Assembly: GCA_002441345.1 (NCBI GenBank)
Contig: DJVU01000047.1
Coordinates: forward strand, 1-29,468
Source: Bacteroidales bacterium UBA6248
GTDB lineage: Bacteria > Bacteroidota > Bacteroidia > Bacteroidales > Lentimicrobiaceae
Length of the DNA stretch: 29,468 nucleotides
Direction of reading: 5' to 3'
The notes below the pieces were generated by a model. The model was not told the DNA's origin. It worked only from the letters and a program-made list of their open reading frames with translations, and ran no database searches. Made by a program: the position numbers and the translations under genes. The number at the start of each line of letters is the position of its first letter. Position 1 is the first letter of the stretch. This document shows positions 8,017 to 15,942 of this stretch, piece by piece.

Positions 8017-9693
8017 ATGCGTAAAAACAGTTTAGTGACGATGCTGGTTGTACTGGGACTTTTTATTTCGGCTCCGGTACTGGCATGTACCAATTTTCTC
8101 GTGACCAAAGGGGCGAGTACCGATGGTTCCACCATGATTACCTATGCAGCCGACTCCCATGTTCTGTATGGTGAGTTGTATTTCAGGCCTGCTGCCGACT
8201 ATCCCGAGGGCACCATGCTTGAGGTTTATGAATGGGATACAGGAAAATACCTGGGAAAAATCAAACAGGCCAGGCATACGTATTCGGTAGTGGGAAACAT
8301 GAATGAACATCAGCTTGCCATTGGTGAAACCACATACGGCGGATTGCCCGGGCTGGTCGACACCACCGGAATTATCGATTACGGCAGTTTGATGTACATC
8401 ACGCTGCAGCGTGCCCGTACTGCCCGCGAGGCCATACAAGTTATCGGAGATCTGCTGGCAGAGTATGGTTATTACAGTTCCGGCGAATCGTTTTCGATTT
8501 CCGATCCCAACGAAGTATGGATTATGGAGATGATTGGCAAGGGTTCGCCTCAGGTGATAAAGGACAAGAGGGGCCGTACACGCACGGTACATAATAAAGG
8601 TGCCGTATGGGTAGCAATGCGTATTCCCGACGGGTACATTTCGGGGCATGCCAACCAGGCACGCATCACCACCTTCCCGCTCAACGATCCCGAAAACTGT
8701 ATCTATTCGCCCGATGTCATCAGCTTTGCGCGTGAAAGGGGATTATACAGCGGTGCCGATAAGGATTTCAGCTTCTCTGACACCTATGCACCCCTCGATT
8801 TTGGGGCAGCCCGTTTCTGCGAAGCAAGGGTATGGGCCGGATTCAACAGGGTTAGCAGCGGCATGGATAAATATACCGATTATGCCAAAGGGTATGATCT
8901 GAAAAACCGCATGCCTCTCTGGGTTAAACCCGACAGAAAGCTTAGCGTTCAGGATGTTATCGGAATGATGCGCGACTACTATCAGGGTACCGATCTGGAT
9001 ATGACCAAAGATATAGGAGCAGGTCCCTATCAGTCGATCGTACGCTGGCGTCCCATGACATGGAATGTGGATGGTGAGACTTTTTTCCACGAAAGAGCTA
9101 TCTCCACTCAGCAGACCGGGTTTTCTTTTGTTGCACAGTCGCGCTCATGGTTGCCCGACCCGGTAGGAGGTATTTTGTGGTTCAGCGTTGACGACTCTTA
9201 CAGTACCGTTTACGTGCCAATGTATTGCGGCATCACGCAAGTGCCCGAAACATATGCCGTGGGCAACGGTTCCATGATGGAATTTTCCGACAATTCCGCG
9301 TTCTGGGTATTCAACCAGGTGTCGAACCTTGCGTATACCCGCTATAAGGATATGATTGTTGACATCCAGAAAGTACAATCGGTTCTTGAAGGCAAATTTG
9401 TTGCCCATACCAGTGTGGTTGACAAGGCAGCAACGGATCTGTATAAAACCGATCCCGCAAAGGCCCGCGAATTCCTGACCGATTATTCGGTGAATCAGGC
9501 CAACAGCACGGTGATGCGGTGGAAAGAGCTTTACAGATACCTGTTTACAAAATACCTGGACGGCAACATTAAGGTAAGGGACGGCAACAAACAGAATCCT
9601 AAAGTCAAATTCCCCGGATACGACGAAGGCTACTATCGTATGATCATCGAAAAAACGGGCGACAAATTCAAATACAAGGGAGAATCGCACTAA
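8017..9693 (+). CDS. Secreted C69-family dipeptidase (PepD-like)
   Basis: A 558-residue Ntn-hydrolase of peptidase family C69. An N-terminal signal peptide (residues 1-23, MRKNSLVTML...APVLA) is followed directly by CTNFLVTKGAS. In this family the first residue of the mature enzyme is the nucleophilic Cys, here Cys24, so signal peptidase cleavage itself should expose the active site. Further family segments are STMITYAADSH, NEHQLAIGETT and YYSSGESFSISDPNEVWIMEMIG, with GHANQARI and YSPDVISFARERGLY later on. It probably cleaves dipeptides in the periplasm. The sequence before the Cys (V-L-A-C) is a poor lipobox because of Leu at -2, so I do not call it a lipoprotein. It stands alone: divergent from atpD and closed by a terminator 18 bp after its stop. 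Confidence 0.9.
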   Translation: MRKNSLVTMLVVLGLFISAPVLACTNFLVTKGASTDGSTMITYAADSHVLYGELYFRPAADYPEGTMLEVYEWDTGKYLGKIKQARHTYSVVGNMNEHQLAIGETTYGGLPGLVDTTGIIDYGSLMYITLQRARTAREAIQVIGDLLAEYGYYSSGESFSISDPNEVWIMEMIGKGSPQVIKDKRGRTRTVHNKGAVWVAMRIPDGYISGHANQARITTFPLNDPENCIYSPDVISFARERGLYSGADKDFSFSDTYAPLDFGAARFCEARVWAGFNRVSSGMDKYTDYAKGYDLKNRMPLWVKPDRKLSVQDVIGMMRDYYQGTDLDMTKDIGAGPYQSIVRWRPMTWNVDGETFFHERAISTQQTGFSFVAQSRSWLPDPVGGILWFSVDDSYSTVYVPMYCGITQVPETYAVGNGSMMEFSDNSAFWVFNQVSNLAYTRYKDMIVDIQKVQSVLEGKFVAHTSVVDKAATDLYKTDPAKAREFLTDYSVNQANSTVMRWKELYRYLFTKYLDGNIKVRDGNKQNPKVKFPGYDEGYYRMIIEKTGDKFKYKGESH

Positions 9694-9710
9694 TTTCTTC
9701 AGTAAATGCC

Positions 9711-9748
9711 AAAAAAGGGGGTGCCGCGTCTTGTGGTCCCCCTTTTTC
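9711..9748 (+). terminator. Intrinsic terminator after the C69 peptidase
   Basis: AAAAAGGGGG (9712-9721) pairs with CCCCCTTTTT (9738-9747) around a 16-base loop in which CC/GG can also pair. The T tract is part of the stem, as is frequent in this phylum, and the symmetry could allow it to work in both directions. Confidence 0.8.
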
Positions 9749-9869
9749 GTATCAAACAAAACGGCTATGGGCAAAGGTTTGCGGGCTATGGTAAAATAGT
9801 GGTTTGAATGGCAGCGGATTAAGCCGTGAGGGGCTTTAAATAATCCTATGTAAAGTCGCACGAAAACTG

Positions 9870-9877
9870 TAATTTTG
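9870..9877 (+). promoter_or_regulatory. -7 promoter element for the coiled-coil protein gene
   Basis: TAATTTTG followed by C matches TAnnTTTG exactly, 80 bp before the ATG at 9958. No clear -33 TTTG. The leader contains the inverted repeat CCCTT-T-AAGGG (9917-9927), too tight to be a hairpin but possible as a protein site. Confidence 0.5.
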
Positions 9878-9957
9878 CAGGTGATTTTGCGTTATCACAA
9901 AGTAAACCCGTTAAACCCCTTTAAGGGAAATCAATAAAAGGCAAAACAATCCGTTTT

Positions 9958-10875
9958 ATGGCAGAAATGAACGACATCCATGTTGGTAAGAAAAGGCAGA
10001 ATTCGCGCCTGGTGATCATTGTGATCCTGCTGGCCGCTCTGGCACTGCTCCTCTGGCTTTATTTATCCACCCGCTCCCGGCTTACCGGGCTTCTGAATGA
10101 AAAAGAGATGCAGCGCACGGAGTTACAGGCTGAGCTTGACTCCCTGCTTAGCGAGCACAACAACATCAAACTGGAATACGGCAATCTGAGCGATTCGCTG
10201 ACGTCGAAAGACAGTGTTATTCAGGCCAACGCCGCAGAAATCCGGAAGCTGCTCGATACCCAGTATGAATTCTACAAGGTGAAGAAGAAACTCGACCGCC
10301 TTCGCGTAATCTCTCAGGGATATCTGAAGCAGATCGACTCGCTGTATGTGGTTAACAGCGAGCTGAAAGCCGAAAACGAACAGATACGTTCAAGCTATCA
10401 GAAAGAACAGCAGAAAACCAGCATGCTTCAGAAAGACAAGGAAGCCCTTACCGAAAGGGTGAGCATGGCTGCCGTGATGAAAGCATACAAGATTGTTGCA
10501 GCCGGTGTACGGGGCAGCGGCGACCGCGAACGGGAAACCGATAAGGCAAAACGTGTTGAAAAAATCAAGGTTTGCTTTACCCTTGGCGAAAATCCCCTGC
10601 TTTCGGCCGGAACAAGAGATATTTACGTGCGCATAGCACGACCCGATAAGCTGATCCTGGCCAGAGGAAGGGGCGATGATTATTCGTTCAGCTACAAGGG
10701 AGAAATTTTGCAATACACCATAAAGGAAACCGTAAATTATCAGAATCAGGCCATCGATATCTGTTCTTACTGGATCAACAGACTTACCAAGGAAGACCTG
10801 CCTACCGGCGTTTATGTGGTTTCGGTTTATACCGATGATTTTGAAATCGGACAGAGTTCCTTTGAACTAAAATAA
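9958..10875 (+). CDS. Membrane-anchored coiled-coil protein of unknown function
   Basis: A 305-residue protein with a short basic N-terminus, one transmembrane helix at about 18-37 (SRLVIIVILLAALALLLWLY), a long heptad-rich region (about 42-165, rich in Glu, Lys, Gln and Leu) and a C-terminal globular domain (about 195-305). The last domain has alternating beta pattern with the stretches KVCFTLGENPLL, DIYVRIARPD and GVYVVSVYTDDFEIGQSSF, suggestive of a beta-sandwich. The basic N-terminus points to the C-terminal domain lying outside the cytoplasm. I know this as a type of conserved Bacteroidetes hypothetical protein but cannot name a function. It is a single-gene unit between two terminators, with its own -7 element. 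Confidence 0.8.
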   Translation: MAEMNDIHVGKKRQNSRLVIIVILLAALALLLWLYLSTRSRLTGLLNEKEMQRTELQAELDSLLSEHNNIKLEYGNLSDSLTSKDSVIQANAAEIRKLLDTQYEFYKVKKKLDRLRVISQGYLKQIDSLYVVNSELKAENEQIRSSYQKEQQKTSMLQKDKEALTERVSMAAVMKAYKIVAAGVRGSGDRERETDKAKRVEKIKVCFTLGENPLLSAGTRDIYVRIARPDKLILARGRGDDYSFSYKGEILQYTIKETVNYQNQAIDICSYWINRLTKEDLPTGVYVVSVYTDDFEIGQSSFELK

Positions 10876-10897
10876 ATTCTGACGCAGATATTTTCTG

Positions 10898-10927
10898 ACA
10901 GCCATCCCCGGGGTGGCTGTTTTTTTT
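10898..10927 (+). terminator. Intrinsic terminator after the coiled-coil protein gene
   Basis: ACAGCCA (10898-10904) pairs with TGGCTGT (10914-10920), the CCCC/GGGG in between can extend the stem, and eight T follow (10920-10927). It starts 22 bp after the stop codon. Confidence 0.9.
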
Positions 10928-11053
10928 CATCTGCCGGACAGGCAACGACGGAACAGGGTGATGTGCATCCTGTGCGAACCAATGGACTGATTGTTTTGTT
11001 ATAATTCACCGGGCCGTTTGTTTTCGGCATATGCTTTTTATTAAATAGGAATT

Positions 11054-11518
11054 ATGTTTAATACCACCCGGTTAGGTAAGTACAGATTGTATCTGGCGTG
11101 GATGCTTGTTTTTCTTCAATTCACGCTGATCGGCATTATCGTGCTTACGAGTCCGCTTTTTAACCTGAAAATGTGGGTAATAGGTTTTGTGTTTGCAGGC
11201 GTTGTTCTGGGGCTTTATTCCATATACATCATCCGGATCGGGAATTTCAACATCACACCGGACGTGAAGCCGCACGGGCAGATGATTGCCCACGGACCGT
11301 ACCGCATTCTCCGGCACCCCATGTACACCGCCATTCTGCTTGTCGTATGGCCTCTGGTTGCAGGTCATTTCAGCTACTGGCGGCTGGGAGCCGCACTGGC
11401 TCTTACTCTTGTGCTGGCAGTTAAAATTCAGCTGGAAGAGGGATACCTGAAACAGGCCTTCCTGCCTTACCTGGAATATACACGCAACACCTACAAGCTG
11501 ATTCCTTTTATCTGGTAA
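11054..11518 (+). CDS. Isoprenylcysteine carboxyl methyltransferase-like membrane protein
   Basis: A 154-residue integral membrane protein with hydrophobic segments near 12-32, 40-61 and 92-124. The segment GPYRILRHPMYT (81-92), followed about 30 residues later by an acidic EEGYLKQAF and a closing Y-x-x-Y motif ending in LIPFIW, is the SAM-binding signature of the ICMT/PEMT superfamily. Bacterial members methylate small lipids or other hydrophobic substrates, or have no assigned substrate; protein prenylcysteine is not expected here. It stands alone with 178 bp before it and 180 bp after it, in which I see no clear promoter or terminator. Family assignment is solid; the substrate is unknown. 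Confidence 0.8.
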   Translation: MFNTTRLGKYRLYLAWMLVFLQFTLIGIIVLTSPLFNLKMWVIGFVFAGVVLGLYSIYIIRIGNFNITPDVKPHGQMIAHGPYRILRHPMYTAILLVVWPLVAGHFSYWRLGAALALTLVLAVKIQLEEGYLKQAFLPYLEYTRNTYKLIPFIW

Positions 11519-11654
11519 CCGGATCCGGATGACCGTCCGCGAAAGCGCAGACCGAAAAACCAGTAAAACAAACAATACTGCAGCTTTGATAAAATATCAC
11601 CGTTTCCCGGGATATGCGTAAATCCGTGGTTTTGAATCAACCGGTGCTTTTCTG

Positions 11655-11685
11655 TTGCTAATTTTCGTTATTTCGTGTAGGTTTG
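11655..11685 (+). promoter_or_regulatory. Promoter of the polytopic membrane protein gene
   Basis: TAGGTTTG at 11678-11685 is an exact -7 match, with TTG at 11655-11657 as a possible -33 element 20 bp upstream. The first ATG follows only 13 bp after the -7 element, so the leader would be very short. Confidence 0.6.
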
Positions 11686-11698
11686 AACGATCAATGCC

Positions 11699-13141
11699 AT
11701 GTATATGACCGAGCGACTCCGCCCCTGGTTTACCGTTGTTTTGCTTGTGCTTTTTGCCGTGCTTACCGTGCTGTCGGTTGTTTTTTACCGTGAACGGCTG
11801 CTGGCCGATTCGGGATATTATCTGATGCGTATGATTAATGCAGGCTGGCCCCGGGTGGAGCATCAGCGCTATATTCTGGTACTTTCGCAGCTTCTGCCCT
11901 GGCCTGGAACACTGGCTGAGCTGCCAATGAAGGCAGTTCTCCTGCTTTATTCACTGAATCACATTTTATTTCCGTTTGCTGTCTGCTGCATCGCCCTTTT
12001 CCGTTACCGCCAGCCCATGGCCGGAGTGGTTCTGCTGATGCTGCAGGCGGGCGGACTAACTACCGGATTTTTTGTACCAATGTTTGAATTGTATTATGCT
12101 GCCACTCTGCTAGTTCTTTTTTGCCTGATTGCTTTTGTACCGGGACGGGTTAAAAACCTGCCGGTGCTTCTGGTTTCCGCATTCTTTATCCTCACCAGCC
12201 ATCCCGCAGCTATCGTATTGCTTGCCCTTGTGATGGCCATTCACATACGTAAAAACCGCCGGGGGAACCGCACGTTTTATCTGCTGATGAGCGGACTGGT
12301 GCTGGCAGTGGTGGTTCTAAAACTTGCAGGTGCATCTTCGTATGAAAGCGGAAAGGTTGCATGGATGACCCGTTCGCTGCTGAACGGAACCTTTAATGTG
12401 CACTGGTTTATGCAGCGGGCGGTATATATGTTTCAGGAATATACCCTGATACTGGTTTTGATGCTGATCACCTGGATTATGCTGATTATGGAACGAAAAC
12501 CGGTGGAAGTTGCACTGTATGCCGGTTTCTTTCTGATCGTTTTTCTGCTCTCGGCCCTGAACACAAATACCACCGATCACAGCCGCTACAACGAACAGGT
12601 TTGGTTTCCGGTGGTAGTGCTGACGGTTCTGCCCTGGCTTATTTCGGTGGAAGCACGCAGCTTTTCACGCTCAGGAGTTGTTACTGCACTGGCATTTATT
12701 CTGTTTTTCGGATACCGTACCCTGCGTATTGCCGAAGAAGGAAACCGGTATGCCGAACGCAGGAAAACGATAGAACGGCTGAATGAAGCTGCTTATAATG
12801 CCGGGGGTCAGCATTTTGTAGTGGATGAAGCTTTGGTTTTGCCTGATGCCATTCCGGGTTTTAACTGGTCGCTGCCCATCGAAAGCATGCTGCTGTCAGC
12901 GCAAAACGGATCCGCATCAACCCTTACGGTTTGTACCACCGGGGATTACTTTTACGAAGGGATACACCGGAGGCTTGACGGGGATGTGTACCTGTTCCGG
13001 AGGTTTGAAACGGAATACTACCGCAATCTGAATCCCGCCTATTTTCGTTTGAAGCCGGGGCCGTATTATATGCTTGAGCCGCTGCCGGACGGATCCGGAT
13101 ACCGGACTTTTCCGGCAGGGGAGGCTTTGGAAGCGGAGTAA
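11699..13141 (+). CDS. Polytopic membrane protein, possible GT-C-like enzyme
   Basis: A 480-residue protein with roughly nine to eleven hydrophobic segments between residues 11 and 350, then a soluble C-terminal region of about 125 residues (355-480). An acidic residue in the first extracytoplasmic loop (LADSGYYLMR, Asp37) followed by EHQRYIL is reminiscent of GT-C glycosyltransferases, which use a lipid-phosphate sugar donor, but the resemblance is weak and no diagnostic motif is present. It could equally be an unrelated membrane protein. ATGs occur at 11699 and 11705; the first is taken. It has its own promoter and no operon partner, and it converges on pheS. I do not recognise the family. 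Confidence 0.75.
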   Translation: MYMTERLRPWFTVVLLVLFAVLTVLSVVFYRERLLADSGYYLMRMINAGWPRVEHQRYILVLSQLLPWPGTLAELPMKAVLLLYSLNHILFPFAVCCIALFRYRQPMAGVVLLMLQAGGLTTGFFVPMFELYYAATLLVLFCLIAFVPGRVKNLPVLLVSAFFILTSHPAAIVLLALVMAIHIRKNRRGNRTFYLLMSGLVLAVVVLKLAGASSYESGKVAWMTRSLLNGTFNVHWFMQRAVYMFQEYTLILVLMLITWIMLIMERKPVEVALYAGFFLIVFLLSALNTNTTDHSRYNEQVWFPVVVLTVLPWLISVEARSFSRSGVVTALAFILFFGYRTLRIAEEGNRYAERRKTIERLNEAAYNAGGQHFVVDEALVLPDAIPGFNWSLPIESMLLSAQNGSASTLTVCTTGDYFYEGIHRRLDGDVYLFRRFETEYYRNLNPAYFRLKPGPYYMLEPLPDGSGYRTFPAGEALEAE

Positions 13142-13194
13142 GCCGGAGAAATTACCGTTGCAGGCGAATTTTATTATCACTGCCTTAACGGGAT

Positions 13195-13226
13195 AAAAAA
13201 GACCGGAATCCGTTCTGGTTCCGGTC
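13195..13226 (-). terminator. Intrinsic terminator of the cyclophilin-pheS transcript
   Basis: On the minus strand GACCGGAA and TTCCGGTC form a perfect 8 bp stem with a 10-base loop (13201-13226), followed by six T (complement of 13195-13200). It starts 22 bp after the pheS stop. Confidence 0.9.
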
Positions 13227-13248
13227 AATAATAGTGTAAGGCCTGTGT

Positions 13249-14277
13249 TTACTGCTGCCAGGCCGATTCGAACTGTTGCAGGAAGCGAACGTCGTTTTCG
13301 GAGAACATACGCAGGTCCTTAACGTTAAAGACCAGGTTTGTGATGCGTTCGATACCGATTCCGAAGGCGAATCCGGAATATTCACCGGGGTCGATGCCGC
13401 AGTTTTTCAGCACATTGGGATGCACCATACCGCAACCCAGGATTTCTACCCATCCGGTGTATTTGCAGAAGCCGCAGCCTTTTCCGCCGCAGAGGTTGCA
13501 TGAGATATCCATTTCGGCCGAAGGTTCGGTGAATGGGAAGTATGAAGGCCGGAGCCGGATGCGCGTATCGGGGCTGAACATCTCTTTGGCGAAGTAGAGC
13601 AGCGTCTGGCGCAGGTCGGCGAAGCTTACGTTTTTATCCACATACAGGCCTTCCACCTGGTGAAAGAAGCAGTGCGCACGTGCCGAGATGGCTTCGTTGC
13701 GGTATACCCTTCCGGGGAAGGTCATACGGATGGGCGGTTTAGTGGTTTCCATCACGCGCACCTGAACGCTCGACGTGTGGGTACGCAGCACCACATCCGG
13801 GTTTTCGCTGATGAAGAAGGTGTCCTGCATGTCGCGGGCGGGATGTTCGGGAGCAAAGTTAAGTGCTGAAAATGTGTGCCAGTCGTCTTCAATCTCGGGG
13901 CCTTCGGCAACGGTGAAGCCGATGCGGGAGAAGATGTCGATGATGCGGTTGCGGACAATCATAAGAGGGTGCTGCGATCCGGCATCCATGAAGTTAACGG
14001 GCAGGGTAAGGTCCCGGGACGAAGCAGCGGCAGTTTCTTCGCCGGCAAGTCCTTCGCGCAGACTGTCGATTTTCTGCTGAACTTTTCCTTTCAGATCGTT
14101 GAGCAAAACACCCATTTCGCGGCGTTCCTCAGCAGCTACCTGCCTGAAGTCGGCAAAAAGCTCGTTGAGGATTCCCTTTTTTCCGGAGTATTTAATCCGG
14201 AATTGTTCGAGCTCTTCAGATGTTCTGGCCGAGAATTTTTCTATTTCAGCCAGGTATTGATTTATTTTTTCTTTCAT
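13249..14277 (-). CDS. pheS: Phenylalanyl-tRNA synthetase alpha subunit
   Basis: A 342-residue class II aminoacyl-tRNA synthetase subunit that charges tRNA-Phe together with PheT. The N-terminal coiled coil (about 1-90) binds tRNA. The catalytic core contains HPLMIVRNRI, the motif 2 region FPGRVYRNEAISARAHCFFHQVEGL, RLRPSYFPFTEPSAEMD and the motif 3 segment AFGIGIERI. A Cys cluster, CNLCGGKGCGFC, is the one found in many bacterial PheS proteins. Length is normal. It is the third gene of a minus-strand run with two exported cyclophilins (38 bp gap) and ends at a strong terminator. pheT is not adjacent, which is common in Bacteroidetes. The tRNA-Phe gene lies about 8 kb away in the same window, probably by chance. 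Confidence 0.97.
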   Translation of the reverse strand: MKEKINQYLAEIEKFSARTSEELEQFRIKYSGKKGILNELFADFRQVAAEERREMGVLLNDLKGKVQQKIDSLREGLAGEETAAASSRDLTLPVNFMDAGSQHPLMIVRNRIIDIFSRIGFTVAEGPEIEDDWHTFSALNFAPEHPARDMQDTFFISENPDVVLRTHTSSVQVRVMETTKPPIRMTFPGRVYRNEAISARAHCFFHQVEGLYVDKNVSFADLRQTLLYFAKEMFSPDTRIRLRPSYFPFTEPSAEMDISCNLCGGKGCGFCKYTGWVEILGCGMVHPNVLKNCGIDPGEYSGFAFGIGIERITNLVFNVKDLRMFSENDVRFLQQFESAWQQ

Positions 14278-14315
14278 CAGGTTTTTGAAATTCTTCAGAA
14301 TTCCCGGGGGCCGGT

Positions 14316-14969
14316 TTATTTGATAATGGAGATTTTCATTTTAACTTCCGTTACCGGACGATCGCCGGGGCCGGTTTGTACTGCAGCGATTTTATCCACC
14401 ACTTCGAGTCCTGAAATCACTTCTCCGAAAACGGTATAATCGTCGTCGAGGTGAGGGGTGCCGCCTTTGGTTTTATAAACGGCTCTGCGTTCGGGACTAA
14501 TGCTGCGTCCGGTTTGCTTTTCAAACTTATTCAGCTGGGTATCGTTGAGCACCTGTCCCTGAACTATATAAAACTGCGATCCGGAAGATTCCTTGCGGGG
14601 ATTTGCCGGGTCGGGCTTGCGGGCTGCAGCCAGGGCTCCCTTTTTATGGAAATATTGCGGAACAAATTCAGCCGGAATGGTATATCCGGGGTCATTAACC
14701 ATGCTTTCCTGACCTCCGCCCTGTATCATAAAGTTACGGATTACCCTGTGAAAGATGGAACCGTTGTACCATCCCTGCTTTACCAGTTTTATGAAATTGT
14801 CGCGATGCTGCGGGGTTTCGTTGTAAAGAACGGCGGTGATGTTGCCGTAGCTGGTTTCTATGAGGATTTTGGTTTGTTTCTGCTGAGCGGGTGATTTAAC
14901 GGGAGTCTGTGCCACAGCGGAAACCGACAGTAAAAGCACGAAGACTGTTAACAGATTGATTTTTTTCAT
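14316..14969 (-). CDS. Exported cyclophilin-type peptidyl-prolyl isomerase
   Basis: A 217-residue cyclophilin. A signal peptide (1-20, MKKINLLTVF...SAVA) precedes the cyclophilin domain (about 35-217). The active-site segment IFHRVIRNFMIQGGG contains the catalytic Arg75, and SSGSQFYIVQG, GTPHLDDDYTVFGEV and the C-terminal KIAAVQTGPGDRPV are all in place. It should catalyse cis/trans isomerisation of prolyl bonds in exported proteins. Its ATG overlaps the stop of the upstream paralogue in an ATGA arrangement, so translation is probably coupled. Compared with that paralogue it lacks most of the insert before the GTPHLD motif. Confidence 0.93.
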   Translation of the reverse strand: MKKINLLTVFVLLLSVSAVAQTPVKSPAQQKQTKILIETSYGNITAVLYNETPQHRDNFIKLVKQGWYNGSIFHRVIRNFMIQGGGQESMVNDPGYTIPAEFVPQYFHKKGALAAARKPDPANPRKESSGSQFYIVQGQVLNDTQLNKFEKQTGRSISPERRAVYKTKGGTPHLDDDYTVFGEVISGLEVVDKIAAVQTGPGDRPVTEVKMKISIIK

Positions 14970-15826
14970 GGTTGGTCTTTTTTTCGGGTAATAATTTTAA
15001 CGGTCATTGGAATATTCTCTACCGGGCGGTCATTTTCACCGGTTTTTACTCTGGCGATGGCGTCAACAACATCCATGCCGCTTACAACTTCGCCGAAAAC
15101 GGTATATCGTCCGTCGAGGTGGGGTGTTCCCCCGGTTGTGGTATAGATTTTACGGTGTTCTTTTTCAATTTTGAATGCGCCCTTTGCCTGAAATTCCTTT
15201 TCAATCATCTGGTTAAGCGTATCGAGCAGGAAGCGGAAATGGACGGAGTCTTTTTTGGCATCCGGGGCAAAAAACTGGTTACGCAGCAGAATGTTTTCGG
15301 GCTGATCCATGATGTTGACAAACAACTGCTGCCGGATCAGGGAATTTTGTTCTTTTTCAACCATGTCGAGCTCCGGTTCGGTAAACACTTTACCCTGAAC
15401 GATGTAAAACTGCGAACCGGAAGAAAGCCGTTTCGGGTTGATGCGGTCGTCTTCGCGTGCGGCTGCCAGTACTCCTCTGTGGTGAAAGTGCGAAGGCATT
15501 ATTTCGGCGGGTATGCTGTAACCGGGGCCTCCGTTGCCAAGCTCAGCTTCAGGGGTTGCCTTCCGTGAGTCGGGATCGCCGCCCTGAATCATAAAACCAT
15601 TGATGACGCGGTGAAAAAGCGTACTGTCGTAAAAACCGCTGCGGGCGAGTTTCAGGAAATTGTCGCGGTGTTTGGGTGTATCATCAAAAAGCCGGAGGGT
15701 GATATCGCCCTTAGGGGTTGAAATAACCACCAGGGTTTCGGTATCTCCATCCGCTGCGGGCAGTGCTGCGGCCGGAATCAGCAACAGTAACAGCAGCAGT
15801 ATGGTGTATTTGTAAACCATTGGCAT
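14966..15826 (-). CDS. Exported cyclophilin-type peptidyl-prolyl isomerase with insert
   Basis: A 286-residue cyclophilin paralogue. A strongly hydrophobic signal peptide (poly-Leu core at 10-17, cleavage near PAA25) is followed by the domain with LFHRVINGFMIQGG (Arg73), SSGSQFYIVQGKV and GTPHLDGRYTVFGEV. Between YIVQGKVFTE and GTPHLD there is a charged, probably helical insert of about 75 residues (150-225), some 50 longer than in the neighbouring paralogue. It may be a substrate-holding arm (inference). Starts at 15826 and 15820 are both possible. A -7 element is 22 bp before the first. The gene leads the operon cyclophilin, cyclophilin, pheS. Confidence 0.93.
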   Translation of the reverse strand: MPMVYKYTILLLLLLLIPAAALPAADGDTETLVVISTPKGDITLRLFDDTPKHRDNFLKLARSGFYDSTLFHRVINGFMIQGGDPDSRKATPEAELGNGGPGYSIPAEIMPSHFHHRGVLAAAREDDRINPKRLSSGSQFYIVQGKVFTEPELDMVEKEQNSLIRQQLFVNIMDQPENILLRNQFFAPDAKKDSVHFRFLLDTLNQMIEKEFQAKGAFKIEKEHRKIYTTTGGTPHLDGRYTVFGEVVSGMDVVDAIARVKTGENDRPVENIPMTVKIITRKKDQP

Positions 15827-15848
15827 GACGATTAAGCGTTTAGGAGTG

Positions 15849-15856
15849 CAAAGCTA
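15849..15856 (-). promoter_or_regulatory. -7 promoter element for the cyclophilin-pheS operon
   Basis: Minus-strand TAGCTTTG followed by C matches TAnnTTTG exactly, 22 bp before the ATG at 15826. No good -33 element. Confidence 0.55.
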
Positions 15857-15898
15857 CGAAATAATCAATTTTGGGGCCATAAAGTTCCCGGTAGTATT

Positions 15899-15926
15899 CC
15901 GGCACTTTGTACGTGTGCCGGTTTTT
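15899..15926. other. Hairpin between tdk and the cyclophilin operon
   Basis: CCGGCAC (15899-15905) pairs with GTGCCGG (15915-15921) around a nine-base loop and is followed on the plus strand by TTTTT. Both neighbouring genes are on the minus strand, where no T run follows the hairpin. It starts 21 bp past the tdk stop and may still help end that transcript. Confidence 0.5.
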
Positions 15927-15942
15927 ATATATGGGGACGGGA

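Noticed and set aside
13444..13503. Cys-rich cluster in PheS considered as an unusual zinc finger.
   Set aside because: The same CxxCGGxGCxxC pattern is present in PheS of many bacteria.
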